64,000 bases of DNA from DASSBR01 sp035688265 (GTDB lineage Bacteria; Pseudomonadota; Gammaproteobacteria; Natronospirales; DASSBR01). The notes under the pieces are model-generated. The model was not told the DNA's origin, ran no database searches, and worked only from the letters and a program-made list of their open reading frames with translations. How positions within the stretch are numbered: the stretch's first letter is position 1; each line of letters opens with the position of its first letter. Both the position numbers and the translations under genes were made by a program. Below are positions 8,113 through 17,581 of this stretch, piece after piece. Where the stretch lies: contig DASSNE010000019.1 of the NCBI GenBank assembly GCA_035688265.1, positions 1-64,000 of the forward strand. Reading direction: 5' to 3'.

Positions 8113-9460
8113 CTTCTGCCTTTCGGTGCTTCTGCCACACGTAAATCGGAAGGCCGACCAGCATCAGTAGCGTGCCCCAGTAGAGCGATTCTTCGCCGGT
8201 GCCGGCCGACGCCCACAGCGCGAAGGCGAAAGCGATACAGCTGAAGACGATGCCTTTGACGCGCGCGCCGCCGTGACCCAGCACGATTTCGGCCATCGCG
8301 CAGAACATGTACGGCACCAGCACGAAGAACGTCGTCAGCAGAATGATGATGTTGAACATCGCCACCAGGCCGTGGCTGTAGTTCGCCAGGATCAGGAGCG
8401 ACGCCAGGACACTGGAAAACACCATGCCGAGCACCGGCGTGCCGCGCCACGAGTTGACGGCGAACAGTTTCGGAAACAGCCCGTCCTTCGCGACCGCCTG
8501 CGGGAACTGGCCCTGCATCAGCAGCCAGCCGTTGAGCGCGCCGAAGCATGAAATGATCGCCGCCACCGCAATCACGTAGCCGCCCCACGTCCCCCATAGC
8601 GCGTTGGCAGCATCGGCGAACGGCGCATTCGAGTGCGCCAGCGACGCGGCCGGAATAATGCCCATGACGACAGTCGTGGCAAGGATGTAGAAGCCGGCGG
8701 CAATCGCCGTGCCCAGCAACGTCGCGCGCGGGATGGTCTTCTCCGGATCCTTGACGTGACCGGCCGGCACGGTCGCGCATTCCAGTCCCAGGAAGGCCCA
8801 CATCGTGAACGCGGCCGTCGTGTTGATCGATGACAACGCGGTGCCGGTGACGTGGCTGGTGGTCAGGAAGTCCGGGTTGAAATAGAAAATGCCGAACAGG
8901 GCGAGCGCGAGCACCGGCGTAATTTTAAGAATCACCGTGACGAGCTGCAGGTTCCCGGCGGCCCGCACGCCCCAGATGTTGATGCCGGTCAGCACCCACA
9001 CGGCCGCTACCGCGGCGAGGCCGCCGAGCAGCGGCTGGCTTGCCAGCACCGGCACGAAAACGGACAGGTAGCTGGCAAATGCCACGGCGATCGCGGCGTT
9101 GGTGCCGAGGATGCTCAGCCAGTAAACCCAGGCCACGAGGAAACCGACGAAATCGCCGAACGCTTCGCGCGGATACGCATACGGACCGCCCGCCTTCGGC
9201 AGCCGCCGCGACAGGCTGCTGAATACCCAGGCCAGCAGCAGCGCCCCGACGGTGCTGAAGCCCCAGCCCCACAGGCTGTAGGCACCGTACGCCGCAAGCG
9301 ACGCCGGCAACAGGAAAATGCCGGAACCCACCATGTTGCCGATGACGATCGACGTGGTGGTGGCGAGCCCCAGCCGACGTTGCGAGGTGTCGGCTGAAGA
9401 TGTGGATTCGGGAGCGGTATCGACGGGCATGACCTGTTCGGCGGGCGTAGCAAGCGGCAT
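8093..9460 (-). CDS. APC-family amino acid / polyamine permease (AdiC/PotE-like)
   Basis: Inner-membrane transporter, probably an amino acid or polyamine antiporter. The 455-residue product has about 12 hydrophobic segments. The first helix has GNMVGSGIFLLPASLA, the APC substrate-binding signature of AdiC/PotE/CadB; the sixth-helix region has WAFLGLECATVP. The start at 9460 has AGGA at moderate distance; ATG at 9430 is an alternative. The final codons lie in the palindromic repeat, so the tail has been rewritten by the repeat. Substrate cannot be read from sequence. Confidence 0.88.
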   Translation of the reverse strand: MPLATPAEQVMPVDTAPESTSSADTSQRRLGLATTTSIVIGNMVGSGIFLLPASLAAYGAYSLWGWGFSTVGALLLAWVFSSLSRRLPKAGGPYAYPREAFGDFVGFLVAWVYWLSILGTNAAIAVAFASYLSVFVPVLASQPLLGGLAAVAAVWVLTGINIWGVRAAGNLQLVTVILKITPVLALALFGIFYFNPDFLTTSHVTGTALSSINTTAAFTMWAFLGLECATVPAGHVKDPEKTIPRATLLGTAIAAGFYILATTVVMGIIPAASLAHSNAPFADAANALWGTWGGYVIAVAAIISCFGALNGWLLMQGQFPQAVAKDGLFPKLFAVNSWRGTPVLGMVFSSVLASLLILANYSHGLVAMFNIIILLTTFFVLVPYMFCAMAEIVLGHGGARVKGIVFSCIAFAFALWASAGTGEESLYWGTLLMLVGLPIYVWQKHRKAEGLSAED

Positions 9461-9566
9461 TGCGCTGCGTCCTGTGGCTGCGGAGCGGGCAGTTTCTGTG
9501 TCGCCACGTCGGCTGTCAAGCTGTCGGCAGGCAATCGCCTTGCAGGAATGCTACCCTTGCGGGCGC

Positions 9567-11372
9567 ATGACGCCCGAATCCGTCCTCAAAACCACCTTTG
9601 GTTTCGACGCCTTCCGCGGCCGCCAGGCCGACATCGTCGATGCGCTACTGCACGGTCGCGACGCGCTGGTACTGATGCCGACCGGCGGTGGCAAGTCGCT
9701 GTGCTACCAGATCCCGGCGCTGCTCAGGCCCGGCGTCGGCGTCGTGGTGTCGCCGCTGATCGCGCTGATGGCCGACCAGGTCGCGGCGCTGCGCCAGGCC
9801 GGCGTCGCGGCGGCCTTTCTCAATTCCAGCCTCGCCGCCGCCGATCAGCGCGCGATCGAACAGCAAATGCGCGGCGGCACGCTCGACCTTGTCTACATCG
9901 CGCCCGAGCGGCTGATGCAGCCGCGCTCGCTCGAACTGCTCGACGACTGCCAGATCGCGCTGTTCGCGATCGACGAGGCGCATTGCGTATCGCAATGGGG
10001 CCATGACTTTCGCCCGGAGTACATGGAGCTCGCGACGCTGGCGGAGCGTTTTCCGGACGTGCCGCGGATTGCGCTTACCGCAACCGCCGATCCGGCGACG
10101 CGACGCGAGATTGTCGAACGGCTCCAGCTCGGCGGCGCCGGGCAATTCATTCACAGTTTCGACCGGCCCAACATCCGCTACCGTGTCGCCGAGCGCGGCG
10201 GCGGCAAGGCACAGTTGCTGCGCTTCATTCGCGGCGAACACGACGGCGACGCAGGTATCGTCTATTGCCTGTCGCGCAACAAGGTCGACCAGACGGCCGC
10301 ATGGCTCGCCGAGGAGGGTTTCACCGCACTGCCGTATCACGCCGGCCTCGACCACGCGACGCGTGACGCGCATCAACGCCGCTTCGTGCGCGAGGACGGC
10401 GTCATCATCGTCGCGACCGTCGCGTTCGGCATGGGCATCGACAAGCCGGATGTGCGTTTCGTCGCGCACCTGGATTTGCCGTCCAGCATCGAAGCCTATT
10501 ACCAGGAAACCGGCCGCGCCGGGCGCGACGGCCTGCACGCGGATGCCTGGATGCTGTACGGCCTGAGCGACGTGGTCCAGCGCCGGCGGATGATCGAGCA
10601 GTCGGATTCGCCGGAGGCGCGCAAACGCGTCGAACGCGCCAAGCTCGATGCGATGCTGGCCTACTGCGAGCTGTCCGGTTGTCGCCGAACGCACCTGCTG
10701 CGCTACTTCGGTGAGCAACCCGATGGCGATTGCCACAACTGCGACACCTGCCTTACGCCGCCGGAAACGTGGGACGCGACGGAATCCGCACGCAAGCTGT
10801 TATCGGCTGTCTATCGCACCGGCCAGCGCTTCGGCGCGCAGTATCTGGTCGGTCACCTGCGCGGCGATGCCGACGCACGCGCCGAACGCTTCGGCCATAC
10901 GAATCTCTCAACCTTCGGCATCGGGACAGACTTGAAGCCCAAGCAATGGCGTTCGGTGATCCGGCAGCTAACCGCACGCGGTTACCTTCAAGCCGACATC
11001 GAGGGCTACGGCGGCCTCAAGCTGGGCGAGCGCGCGCGGCCGCTGCTGCGCGGTGAAGAAACATTGCATTTACGCCGCGACCGCAAGCCGGAAAAACAGA
11101 AGCCCTCGCGAAGCGCGGCCAAGGCACCCGTCGAGATTGCGCCCGAAGACGAAGGATTGTGGGAGGCACTGCGAACACTGCGGCGGGAACTCGCCGATCA
11201 GCAGGGCGTCCCGGGGTTTGTGATCTTTCACGACACGACGCTGCGCGAAATGGTCGCGCAGCGGCCGGCGACCGAGGACGAATTTCTGGCCTTGAACGGC
11301 GTGGGCCAAAAGAAACTTGAAGCCTACGGCGCGGATTTCATGCGCGCCATCGCCGCCCATCGACATTCATAG
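9567..11372 (+). CDS. recQ: ATP-dependent DNA helicase RecQ
   Basis: 3'-5' helicase for RecF-pathway repair and fork restart. The 601-residue product contains Walker A as GGGKSLCYQ (about 44-52), the DEAH box in IDEAHCVSQWGHDFRPEY, motif VI in QETGRAGRDG, a four-cysteine zinc site (CELSGC and CHNCDTC), a winged helix and a C-terminal HRDC domain. The start was placed at ATG 9567 (MTPESVLKTTFGF) to match the family; upstream codons to 9318 overlap the divergent permease gene and are not RecQ-like. It converges on ogt with a six-base overlap. Confidence 0.96.
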   Translation: MTPESVLKTTFGFDAFRGRQADIVDALLHGRDALVLMPTGGGKSLCYQIPALLRPGVGVVVSPLIALMADQVAALRQAGVAAAFLNSSLAAADQRAIEQQMRGGTLDLVYIAPERLMQPRSLELLDDCQIALFAIDEAHCVSQWGHDFRPEYMELATLAERFPDVPRIALTATADPATRREIVERLQLGGAGQFIHSFDRPNIRYRVAERGGGKAQLLRFIRGEHDGDAGIVYCLSRNKVDQTAAWLAEEGFTALPYHAGLDHATRDAHQRRFVREDGVIIVATVAFGMGIDKPDVRFVAHLDLPSSIEAYYQETGRAGRDGLHADAWMLYGLSDVVQRRRMIEQSDSPEARKRVERAKLDAMLAYCELSGCRRTHLLRYFGEQPDGDCHNCDTCLTPPETWDATESARKLLSAVYRTGQRFGAQYLVGHLRGDADARAERFGHTNLSTFGIGTDLKPKQWRSVIRQLTARGYLQADIEGYGGLKLGERARPLLRGEETLHLRRDRKPEKQKPSRSAAKAPVEIAPEDEGLWEALRTLRRELADQQGVPGFVIFHDTTLREMVAQRPATEDEFLALNGVGQKKLEAYGADFMRAIAAHRHS

Positions 11373-11849
11373 CAAGGTTGTTTCGCCCCGCTCGAGCGCC
11401 AGCAGTTGCTGCTTGACCGGGAGACCACCGCCGTAGCCGGTCAGGCTGCCATTTGCGCCGATGACACGGTGGCACGGAATCACGATCGGCAGCGGATTGA
11501 GGCCATTGGATGCACCCACGGCGCGCACCGCCTTCGGTTTGCCGATGCGCTTCGCCAACGCGCCATAGGATTCGGTGCTGCCATAGGGAATATCGCGCAG
11601 CGCGCGCCAGACACTTTGCTGGAACGCGGTGCCCTCGGGCTGCAACGGCAAATCGAAGTCGCGCCGCTCGCCGGCGAAATATTCGTCGAGCTGCCGCACC
11701 GTTTCACGCAACGGCGCCTCGTCCTTTCGCCACTTGGCATCCGGCTGGCGCACGTGGCGGCCGGTCTCGAAGCTGATCAGCTTCAATGCCTCCTCATCGG
11801 CGGCGAGCAGCAGCCGACCCACCGGGCTGTTCATGTAGCGGAAATACAT
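11367..11849 (-). CDS. ogt: methylated-DNA-protein cysteine methyltransferase
   Basis: Suicide repair enzyme that moves alkyl groups from O6-alkylguanine to its own cysteine. The 160-residue product has the active site IPCHRV (C126) followed by GSLTGYGGGL. The ATG at 11849 is six bases after GGAGG. The start lies inside the end of the Ada-AlkA gene (19-base overlap), so the two repair enzymes are translationally coupled. No N-terminal Ada domain is present here; that part is carried by the upstream gene, as if a classic Ada protein had been split. Confidence 0.95.
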   Translation of the reverse strand: MYFRYMNSPVGRLLLAADEEALKLISFETGRHVRQPDAKWRKDEAPLRETVRQLDEYFAGERRDFDLPLQPEGTAFQQSVWRALRDIPYGSTESYGALAKRIGKPKAVRAVGASNGLNPLPIVIPCHRVIGANGSLTGYGGGLPVKQQLLALERGETTLL

Positions 11850-13294
11850 TTTTCCTCCGTTGCCAATCCCCATAAATGCATCGCCGCATAAGCGCGCCAC
11901 GGCCGCCACGCTTCGGCTTGCGCCAGCAGTTGTTTCGGCTCGAGCGGCTTGCCGTCGCCGGCGGCTCTCAGCAGCACCAGATCGGCGACCGGCAGCGCGT
12001 CCGGTTCCCCGAGTGCGCGCATCGCGATGTATTGGGCCGTCCAGTCGCCGATGCCGGGAATCGCCGTCAATCGTTGCAACATCTGTTCCGGCGCCGCGTC
12101 CGGCTCAAGGCGCAGTTCGCCACCGGCGATGGCCTGCCCGAGCGCCTGGATTGCCCGCGCGCGGATCGCGGGCATGCCATCCAGTTGCACCGACGCCAGG
12201 CGCGCCGGTGTCGGAAATATGCGGTCGAGCACATCGTCATCGAGCGCCAGCGGCTCGCCCAGTCGGTGCGCCAGCACGCCGGCGCGCCGGCTGGCGGCGG
12301 CGACCGTCACCTGCTGACCCAGAATCGCGCGCACCGCCAGCTCGAATCCATCCCACGCACCGGGAATGCGCAACCCCGGGCGGTGCCGCGCCGACAGGCC
12401 CAGCAGCGCATCGTTCTGGAAGTGGCGGGCGATCGTGGCCGGATCGGCCTCCAGATCGAACAGACGCCGCACTCGCGCAACGATCCGCAACAGTGCCGTC
12501 GGCTCCGGGAAACGAATCTGCAACGTCAGCGCGCACGCGCTGGCCGCATGGCCGACGTCGATCACGCCGTGCCGGCCGCCGAGCGCGATGCTGCGACGAT
12601 AGCGCCCGTCGACGACTGCTTCGACACCGGGGATCGCCCGCCGCTCCAGAAAGTCGAGGAGCGAGTCCCAGTCGTATGGCGGCCGGTAGGCGAGTTGAAA
12701 AACGTATTGACCGGGCCGGGGCGCAGTCGCAGCCTGGTGCAGCCGGCGCAGTTGCGACGGCGTGCGCGCGTAGATCTTGCGGATCTGATCGTTGAAGCGC
12801 CGGACGCTGCCGAAGCCGGCCGCCAGTGCGACCTGCGCCATCGGCAGATCGGTTTCGTCGAGCAGCTTTTTGGCGAAATGCAGCCGCCGCGTCTGCGCGA
12901 CGGCCAGCGGCGACGCGCCGAGATGGCGAACGAACAAACGGTGCAGATGCCGCGGCCCGACGCCGAGGCGCGCGGCCAGCGTTTCGACATCGCCGTCGTC
13001 GAGCGCGCCCTCGGCGATCAGCCGCAGGCCGCGGTTGACGGTCGCGGATGTGCCCGACCAGGCCGGAGTGCCGGGCGCGGCTTCGGGGCGACAGCGCAAA
13101 CAGGGGCGAAAGCCGGCTTCCGCCGCGGCCGCGGCGGTCGGGTAATAGCGGACATTGGCGCGCTTCGGCGACGGCGCCGGGCAGACCGGCCGGCAGTAGA
13201 TACCGGTGCTTGTGACGGCAGTAAAGAAGCGACCGTCGAAGCGGGGATCGCGCGACAGGCGCGCGCTTTCACAAATAGTGTAGTCGAGTTCCAC
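11831..13294 (-). CDS. alkA: Ada-type regulator / AlkA DNA-3-methyladenine glycosylase fusion
   Basis: Three parts are visible in 487 residues: an Ada zinc domain (about 1-75) with four cysteines in YCRPVC and CLRCRPE; an AraC-type helix-turn-helix (about 85-185); and AlkA with its N-terminal domain and HhH-GPD glycosylase (about 195-480). The glycosylase has the helix-hairpin-helix AIPGIGDWTA and the catalytic Asp in PVADLVLL. The Ada part should sense methyl phosphotriesters and activate transcription, while AlkA removes 3-methyladenine. The gene is upstream of and overlaps ogt, giving an adaptive-response operon. Confidence 0.92.
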   Translation of the reverse strand: MELDYTICESARLSRDPRFDGRFFTAVTSTGIYCRPVCPAPSPKRANVRYYPTAAAAAEAGFRPCLRCRPEAAPGTPAWSGTSATVNRGLRLIAEGALDDGDVETLAARLGVGPRHLHRLFVRHLGASPLAVAQTRRLHFAKKLLDETDLPMAQVALAAGFGSVRRFNDQIRKIYARTPSQLRRLHQAATAPRPGQYVFQLAYRPPYDWDSLLDFLERRAIPGVEAVVDGRYRRSIALGGRHGVIDVGHAASACALTLQIRFPEPTALLRIVARVRRLFDLEADPATIARHFQNDALLGLSARHRPGLRIPGAWDGFELAVRAILGQQVTVAAASRRAGVLAHRLGEPLALDDDVLDRIFPTPARLASVQLDGMPAIRARAIQALGQAIAGGELRLEPDAAPEQMLQRLTAIPGIGDWTAQYIAMRALGEPDALPVADLVLLRAAGDGKPLEPKQLLAQAEAWRPWRAYAAMHLWGLATEEKCISAT

Positions 13295-13363
13295 GTCGAC
13301 AGATTACACCAGCGGCGCATCGCTATTAGCCGTTTTCGGACCTCGATTCCCGCCGTCGCGGCG

Positions 13364-13939
13364 TCAGGTCTTCATCTCGTGGCCATGATCCCGGGCGTCC
13401 TTCAGGCACTGCGCCTCGGTGTCCAGCGGCGGCAGGTACGGCTTCAGTTGCGCGACATCCTTCGCAAGCTGCAGGCCCTCGTCGTGCAGCACGCCGATCG
13501 GCTTGCAGACTTTGGCGGCGACGTTCTTCGCGAACTGATCGGCGCGATGCTCGATCTTGTCCTCGGCGTCTTTGCCGTGCAGCAGCATCCCGATAGTCGC
13601 ATCCCAGACCGTATCCAGCGCGAAGTGCGCCGCGTTCAGGCCGACGTCGAGCGCCTGGTCGCGCAGCAGGCGCAGGTGCGCGACGTAGTCGCTGACCTCG
13701 CTGCGCTGCGTGTCGGACAGCGCGAGGGTCTTGTCGCCGATCCGCACGCTGCCGTCGTTGGCGGCGTGTGCGTCCGGCTTGCCATCCAGATGGAATACCG
13801 CGCCGTCGTCGTTCAGCTGGACGCCATGATTGCCGTCGCTGAACAGGTTGCTGTCGCCGTTGATCGTCACGCTCGCCTGGGCGGACGCGCAAAACAGCGC
13901 CGCCAGCAGCAGGCACGCAAACGTTATCGATTTGTTCAT
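13364..13939 (-). CDS. secreted protein, weakly DUF2884 (YggN)-like
   Basis: The 191-residue product starts with a clear signal peptide (MNKSITFACLLLAALFCASAQA). The mature part begins with beta-rich, Asn/Asp-rich repeats and continues with an alpha-helical region. The segment GDKTLALSDTQRSEV resembles DUF2884/YggN proteins, of unknown periplasmic role; the match is by eye. The ATG at 13939 follows AGAGGTGA. It lies 62 bases downstream of the radical-SAM gene on the same strand and may be cotranscribed with it. Confidence 0.6.
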   Translation of the reverse strand: MNKSITFACLLLAALFCASAQASVTINGDSNLFSDGNHGVQLNDDGAVFHLDGKPDAHAANDGSVRIGDKTLALSDTQRSEVSDYVAHLRLLRDQALDVGLNAAHFALDTVWDATIGMLLHGKDAEDKIEHRADQFAKNVAAKVCKPIGVLHDEGLQLAKDVAQLKPYLPPLDTEAQCLKDARDHGHEMKT

Positions 13940-14001
13940 GATCGTCACCTCTCGGCGCCACTTGGTGTTGTCGTTATATATAACACCGATCCTGCGACCG
14001 A

Positions 14002-15636
14002 TCAAGAGGCTTCGAGCGCCTGGCGCCCGACCGGGCTGTAGAACGATTTCTCTGCGACGCCTTCAACGCACTCCTTGCCGAACCGGATCATGTGGTAGCT
14101 GACAGCCCCGACGTGGATCACGTCCTCGATCTTGCCCTGCTTGAGCGCGGGCAGCGCCATGCGCCAGAACGAACGTCGATGATCCGACCAAATGCCGACG
14201 TGCCACATGACCTGCGCGAGAATCTTCAAGCCGTGGGCGATGTTGCGCGCGTTGACGCGCGCCTTGGTCGCCGGTAGTGGCTTGCGATTCGGATACGTAT
14301 GTTCCATCTGCCACGCAAAGCGGCGGTAGATCGCCTCCGGCGCATAGGCACTCTCGATGCACGTGCGCCAGCCGTTGAGCACGGTTTCATACGGCAGCAG
14401 AAAATCGACGTTGGATTCCCGCTCGCCCGGGTCTTCAATCAGCCGGCCTTCGCGCTCCAGCCGCGCCCATAACTGGGTGCGCGGCAGCGCCTGGATGACG
14501 TTGATCGTCAGCATCGGGATGTGCGACGCCTCGGTGAACTCGACGATGTGCTGATAGGTTTCCGGCGTGTCGGTATCGAGCCCGACGATGATGCCGGACA
14601 CGACTTCCATGCCGTAGTCGTTGATCATCTTTACCGAGTCGAGCACCGGCTTGCGCATGTTCTGCACCTTGCCCATGCCCTTGAGCCCGGCGTCCTCGGG
14701 TGTTTCAATGCCGCAAAAAACCGTCGTGAAGTACGCTTCGCGCATCAGCTCGAGAATGTCCGACTTGCGCGTGACGTTGAGCGATGCCTCGCAGGCGAAC
14801 TGTACCGGGTAGCCGCGTTCCTTCTGCCAGCGGATCAGTTCTTCGAGCAACGGCACGGTGGCTTTGGGGTTGCCGATGAAGTTGTCGTCGACAAAATAGA
14901 CGCAGCCGGGGTTGCCGCGGGCGAGCATCGCGTCCAGTTCCGCCGTCACCTGCTGTGGCGTCTTCAGGCGCGGATTGCGCCCGTAGAGCGTCGGAATATC
15001 GCAGAATTCGCAGCGAAACGGGCAGCCGCTCGAATATTGAATGCTGGCCAGGAAGTAATCGTTCAGATTGAGCTGCTCGTACGCCGGCGTCGGAAACTCG
15101 GTCATCGGCAGGCGTTCGACGGTCGTATAGCGTTCCTGCTGCTCGGGGCGCGAAATATCGGCGTCGATTCGCGCGATCAGCTTGTCGGTTGCATCGCCGA
15201 GTTCGCCGATGTGGAGCATATCGATATCCGGGTACCAGTCCGGGCAACCGGACACCGACGGGCCGCCGCCGGCCGTCAGCTTGCCGAACTGGTGGGCGCG
15301 CTCGACAATCCGGTGAATCGACTTGGCCTGGACGTGCATGCCGGTGACGAAGACGACATCCGCCCATTTGAAATCCCGGTCCTTCGTGAGCGCCTTGTTC
15401 TCGTCGACAAAGCGGACATCCCATTCGTCGGGCAGATAGGATGTAATCAGCAAAATGCCCTGCGGCGGCAGGAAGGCGCGCACCGACAGCATCTTGTGCG
15501 CATGCTCAAAGGTGCCGAACGAATGTGCGTAGTGCGGAAAGACGCACAAAATGCGCCGGTGGTTACGGACGCGGTTCCTGGTTGTCGCCGCGCCGGGCGA
15601 GTCTGATGTCGGGTTGCTGTTGGTGGCAGTCAACAT
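14002..15636 (-). CDS. B12-binding radical SAM protein with DUF4070 (HpnP/HpnR-like)
   Basis: Cobalamin-dependent radical SAM enzyme, probably a class B methylase. A B12-binding Rossmann region spans about 28-165 (GGGPSVSGCPDWYPDIDMLH). The radical SAM core has the cluster motif CPFRCEFC near residue 205 and a GLDTDTPE segment; the final 120 residues fit DUF4070. This architecture includes the hopanoid C2 and C3 methylases, but also many proteins of unknown substrate. No squalene-hopene cyclase or hpn gene is in the window, so the substrate is open. The start at 15636 has AAGGA very close upstream; a slightly later start is possible. Confidence 0.85.
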   Translation of the reverse strand: MLTATNSNPTSDSPGAATTRNRVRNHRRILCVFPHYAHSFGTFEHAHKMLSVRAFLPPQGILLITSYLPDEWDVRFVDENKALTKDRDFKWADVVFVTGMHVQAKSIHRIVERAHQFGKLTAGGGPSVSGCPDWYPDIDMLHIGELGDATDKLIARIDADISRPEQQERYTTVERLPMTEFPTPAYEQLNLNDYFLASIQYSSGCPFRCEFCDIPTLYGRNPRLKTPQQVTAELDAMLARGNPGCVYFVDDNFIGNPKATVPLLEELIRWQKERGYPVQFACEASLNVTRKSDILELMREAYFTTVFCGIETPEDAGLKGMGKVQNMRKPVLDSVKMINDYGMEVVSGIIVGLDTDTPETYQHIVEFTEASHIPMLTINVIQALPRTQLWARLEREGRLIEDPGERESNVDFLLPYETVLNGWRTCIESAYAPEAIYRRFAWQMEHTYPNRKPLPATKARVNARNIAHGLKILAQVMWHVGIWSDHRRSFWRMALPALKQGKIEDVIHVGAVSYHMIRFGKECVEGVAEKSFYSPVGRQALEAS

Positions 15637-15745
15637 ATCCTTGTCTCCAGCCGGTTATTCTTGAATTGACCGCTTTCACTTTATGCGCTGGCCGGCCGAA
15701 AATCAAAAGCCGGATGTCCGACAGACTGCTATGCTGCCGCGTTCC

Positions 15746-17068
15746 ATGAGCACCGAACTCACCCATCGCGCAATCTGGCGGATCGCCGGGCCGATGATGC
15801 TGTCGAACCTGTCCGTGCCGCTGCTCGGGCTGGTCGATACCGCGGTGGTCGGGCATCTCGACCGGCCGGCGTATCTGGGCGCGGTCGCGGTCGGCGCGAC
15901 GCTGTTCGACTTCCTCTACCTGGGCCTCAACTTTCTGCGCATGGGCACCACCGGCGTCACCGCGCAGGCAGCCGGCCGCGACGATACCGAGGCCGTGCGC
16001 GCGGCGCTGGCGCAGGCGCTGCTGCTGAGCGGGGTGCTGGCGGTGCTGCTGCTGGCGTTGCAATGGCCGCTGCGCCACATCGGCCTGACGCTGATCGCGC
16101 CGGCGCCCGCCGTGCTGCCGTATGCGCAGACTTACTTTGACATTCGCATCTGGGCGGCGCCCGCGGTACTCGCCGACTACGCGCTGGTCGGCTGGTTCCT
16201 GGGGCTGGGCAATGCCCGCGCGCCGCTTGGGCTGGTGGTGACGGTCAATGTCGTCAACGCCGCATTGGACATTGCCTTCGTCGCCGGCTTCGGCATGAAT
16301 GTCGCCGGCGTCGCGCTGGCATCGGTGATCGCCCAATATTGCGGGCTTGCCGTCGGCCTCGTGCTCATGGGCCGGGCATTGCGGCGTCATCCGGCACCAT
16401 GGCGCCGGGCGCGTATTTTCGACCGTGGCGCGCTCGCGAAACTGGCCGGCGTCAACGGCAACCTGTTCGTGCGCACGCTCTGCCTGATGTTCGCGTTCGG
16501 GTTCTTCACGGCGATGGGCGCGCGCCTCGGCACGATCGTGCTGGCGGCGAACGCGATCCTGCTCAATCTGCAAAGCCTGCTGTCGTACGCGCTCGATGGC
16601 TTCGCTCACGCGGCCGAGACATTCACCGGCCGCGCCGCGGGCCGCGGCGACTCCGCCCTGTTCAGCCGCGCCGTGCGCCTGACGCTCGGCTGGTCGCTCG
16701 GCGCCGCGGCATTGTTCGCGCTGCTGTATGCGTTGGCCGGTGGTCGAATCATCGCGCTGATGACGAGCCTGCCGGACGTGCGGGCGACGGCGCTCGCCTA
16801 CCTGCCGTGGATGATCGCATCGCCGCTGGTGTCGGTGTGGGCGTTCGAGTTCGACGGCGTGTTTGTCGGCGCGACGCGGGCGCGCGAAATGCGCAACACG
16901 ATGCTGTTCGCGCTCGCCTGCTACCTGACGATCTGGTACGCGACGCAGCCGTTCGGCAACGCGGGGTTGTGGCTGTCGTTCCTGCTGTTTCTCGCCGCGC
17001 GCGGAGTCTTCATGGGCTGGATTTATCTGCGCCTCGGGCGGCGCAAGCGCTTCGTGATCCCGACGTGA
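15746..17068 (+). CDS. MATE family efflux transporter (DinF-type)
   Basis: Sodium- or proton-driven multidrug exporter in the inner membrane. The 440-residue product has about 12 hydrophobic segments. Near the N-terminus SNLSVPLLGLVDTAVVGHL matches the DinF subgroup, and the two-fold MATE repeat is visible around LAKLAGVNGNLFVRTL. The start is placed at ATG 15746 by alignment with DinF; upstream ATGs at 15731 and 15683 are possible. No strong ribosome-binding site. It is divergent from the radical-SAM gene. Confidence 0.9.
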   Translation: MSTELTHRAIWRIAGPMMLSNLSVPLLGLVDTAVVGHLDRPAYLGAVAVGATLFDFLYLGLNFLRMGTTGVTAQAAGRDDTEAVRAALAQALLLSGVLAVLLLALQWPLRHIGLTLIAPAPAVLPYAQTYFDIRIWAAPAVLADYALVGWFLGLGNARAPLGLVVTVNVVNAALDIAFVAGFGMNVAGVALASVIAQYCGLAVGLVLMGRALRRHPAPWRRARIFDRGALAKLAGVNGNLFVRTLCLMFAFGFFTAMGARLGTIVLAANAILLNLQSLLSYALDGFAHAAETFTGRAAGRGDSALFSRAVRLTLGWSLGAAALFALLYALAGGRIIALMTSLPDVRATALAYLPWMIASPLVSVWAFEFDGVFVGATRAREMRNTMLFALACYLTIWYATQPFGNAGLWLSFLLFLAARGVFMGWIYLRLGRRKRFVIPT

Positions 17069-17082
17069 GGCTGTCGATCCCT

Positions 17083-17088
17083 TATAAT
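17083..17088 (+). promoter_or_regulatory. -10 element upstream of the TerB-like gene
   Basis: A perfect TATAAT lies 34 bases before the ATG at 17123, in the only gap between the MATE gene and this one. No convincing -35 hexamer is found at the right distance, so the call rests on the -10 alone. Confidence 0.4.
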
Positions 17089-17122
17089 TGCGCCGCTTGA
17101 AGATTGGCAGGTAGGGATTTCG

Positions 17123-17581
17123 ATGTTCAGCAAACTCGCTCATTTTCTCGATTCAAGCTTGGCCAACCGGGACGATCCCGGTCAGCGCGAAGTCGCATTG
17201 AAGACCGCGACGGCGGCGCTGTTGATGGAGGTGGCGCGGGCGGATTTCGACCGCAGCGGTCCGGAGATGGAGACGGTCGAGCGGTTGTTGAGCGAGCAGT
17301 TCAATCTGAGCGAGGACGAGACGCGCGATTTGATGGAGGCGGCGAAAAGCGCGTCCGAGCAGTCGGCTTCGTTATACCGCTTCACGCACGCGGTTCACGA
17401 ACATCTGGATGCAGCGGAAAAGCGGCATGTCATCGAGATGCTCTGGCGCGTGGCGCTCGCGGACCGGACACTCGACAAGTACGAGGATTCGCTGATGCAC
17501 AAGATCGCGGATCTGATCTATGTGCCGCACGGGGAATTGATGGCGATGAAAAACCGGGTTATAGAAGAGATTAGTCGCTAG
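17123..17581 (+). CDS. TerB-family tellurite resistance-like protein
   Basis: The 152-residue product is acidic and all-helical, with the TerB-like pattern of two related helical halves: ALLMEVARADFD near residue 30 and LWRVALADRTLDKYED near 110. These acidic loops bind metal in TerB domains. Standalone TerB-like proteins occur widely in Proteobacteria without a ter operon and their role is unknown; no other ter gene is present. The stop codon lies inside a palindromic word array. Confidence 0.82.
   Translation: MFSKLAHFLDSSLANRDDPGQREVALKTATAALLMEVARADFDRSGPEMETVERLLSEQFNLSEDETRDLMEAAKSASEQSASLYRFTHAVHEHLDAAEKRHVIEMLWRVALADRTLDKYEDSLMHKIADLIYVPHGELMAMKNRVIEEISR

Noticed and set aside
11876..14041. 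A 721-codon plus-strand open frame across the Ada-AlkA gene and the secreted protein gene
   Set aside because: It runs antisense to two well-supported genes and encodes low-complexity Arg/Gln/Ala-rich sequence, typical of G+C-rich shadows.
15563..17143. A 526-codon minus-strand open frame opposite the MATE gene
   Set aside because: Arg/His/Gln-rich shadow; the plus strand has a clear DinF-type transporter.
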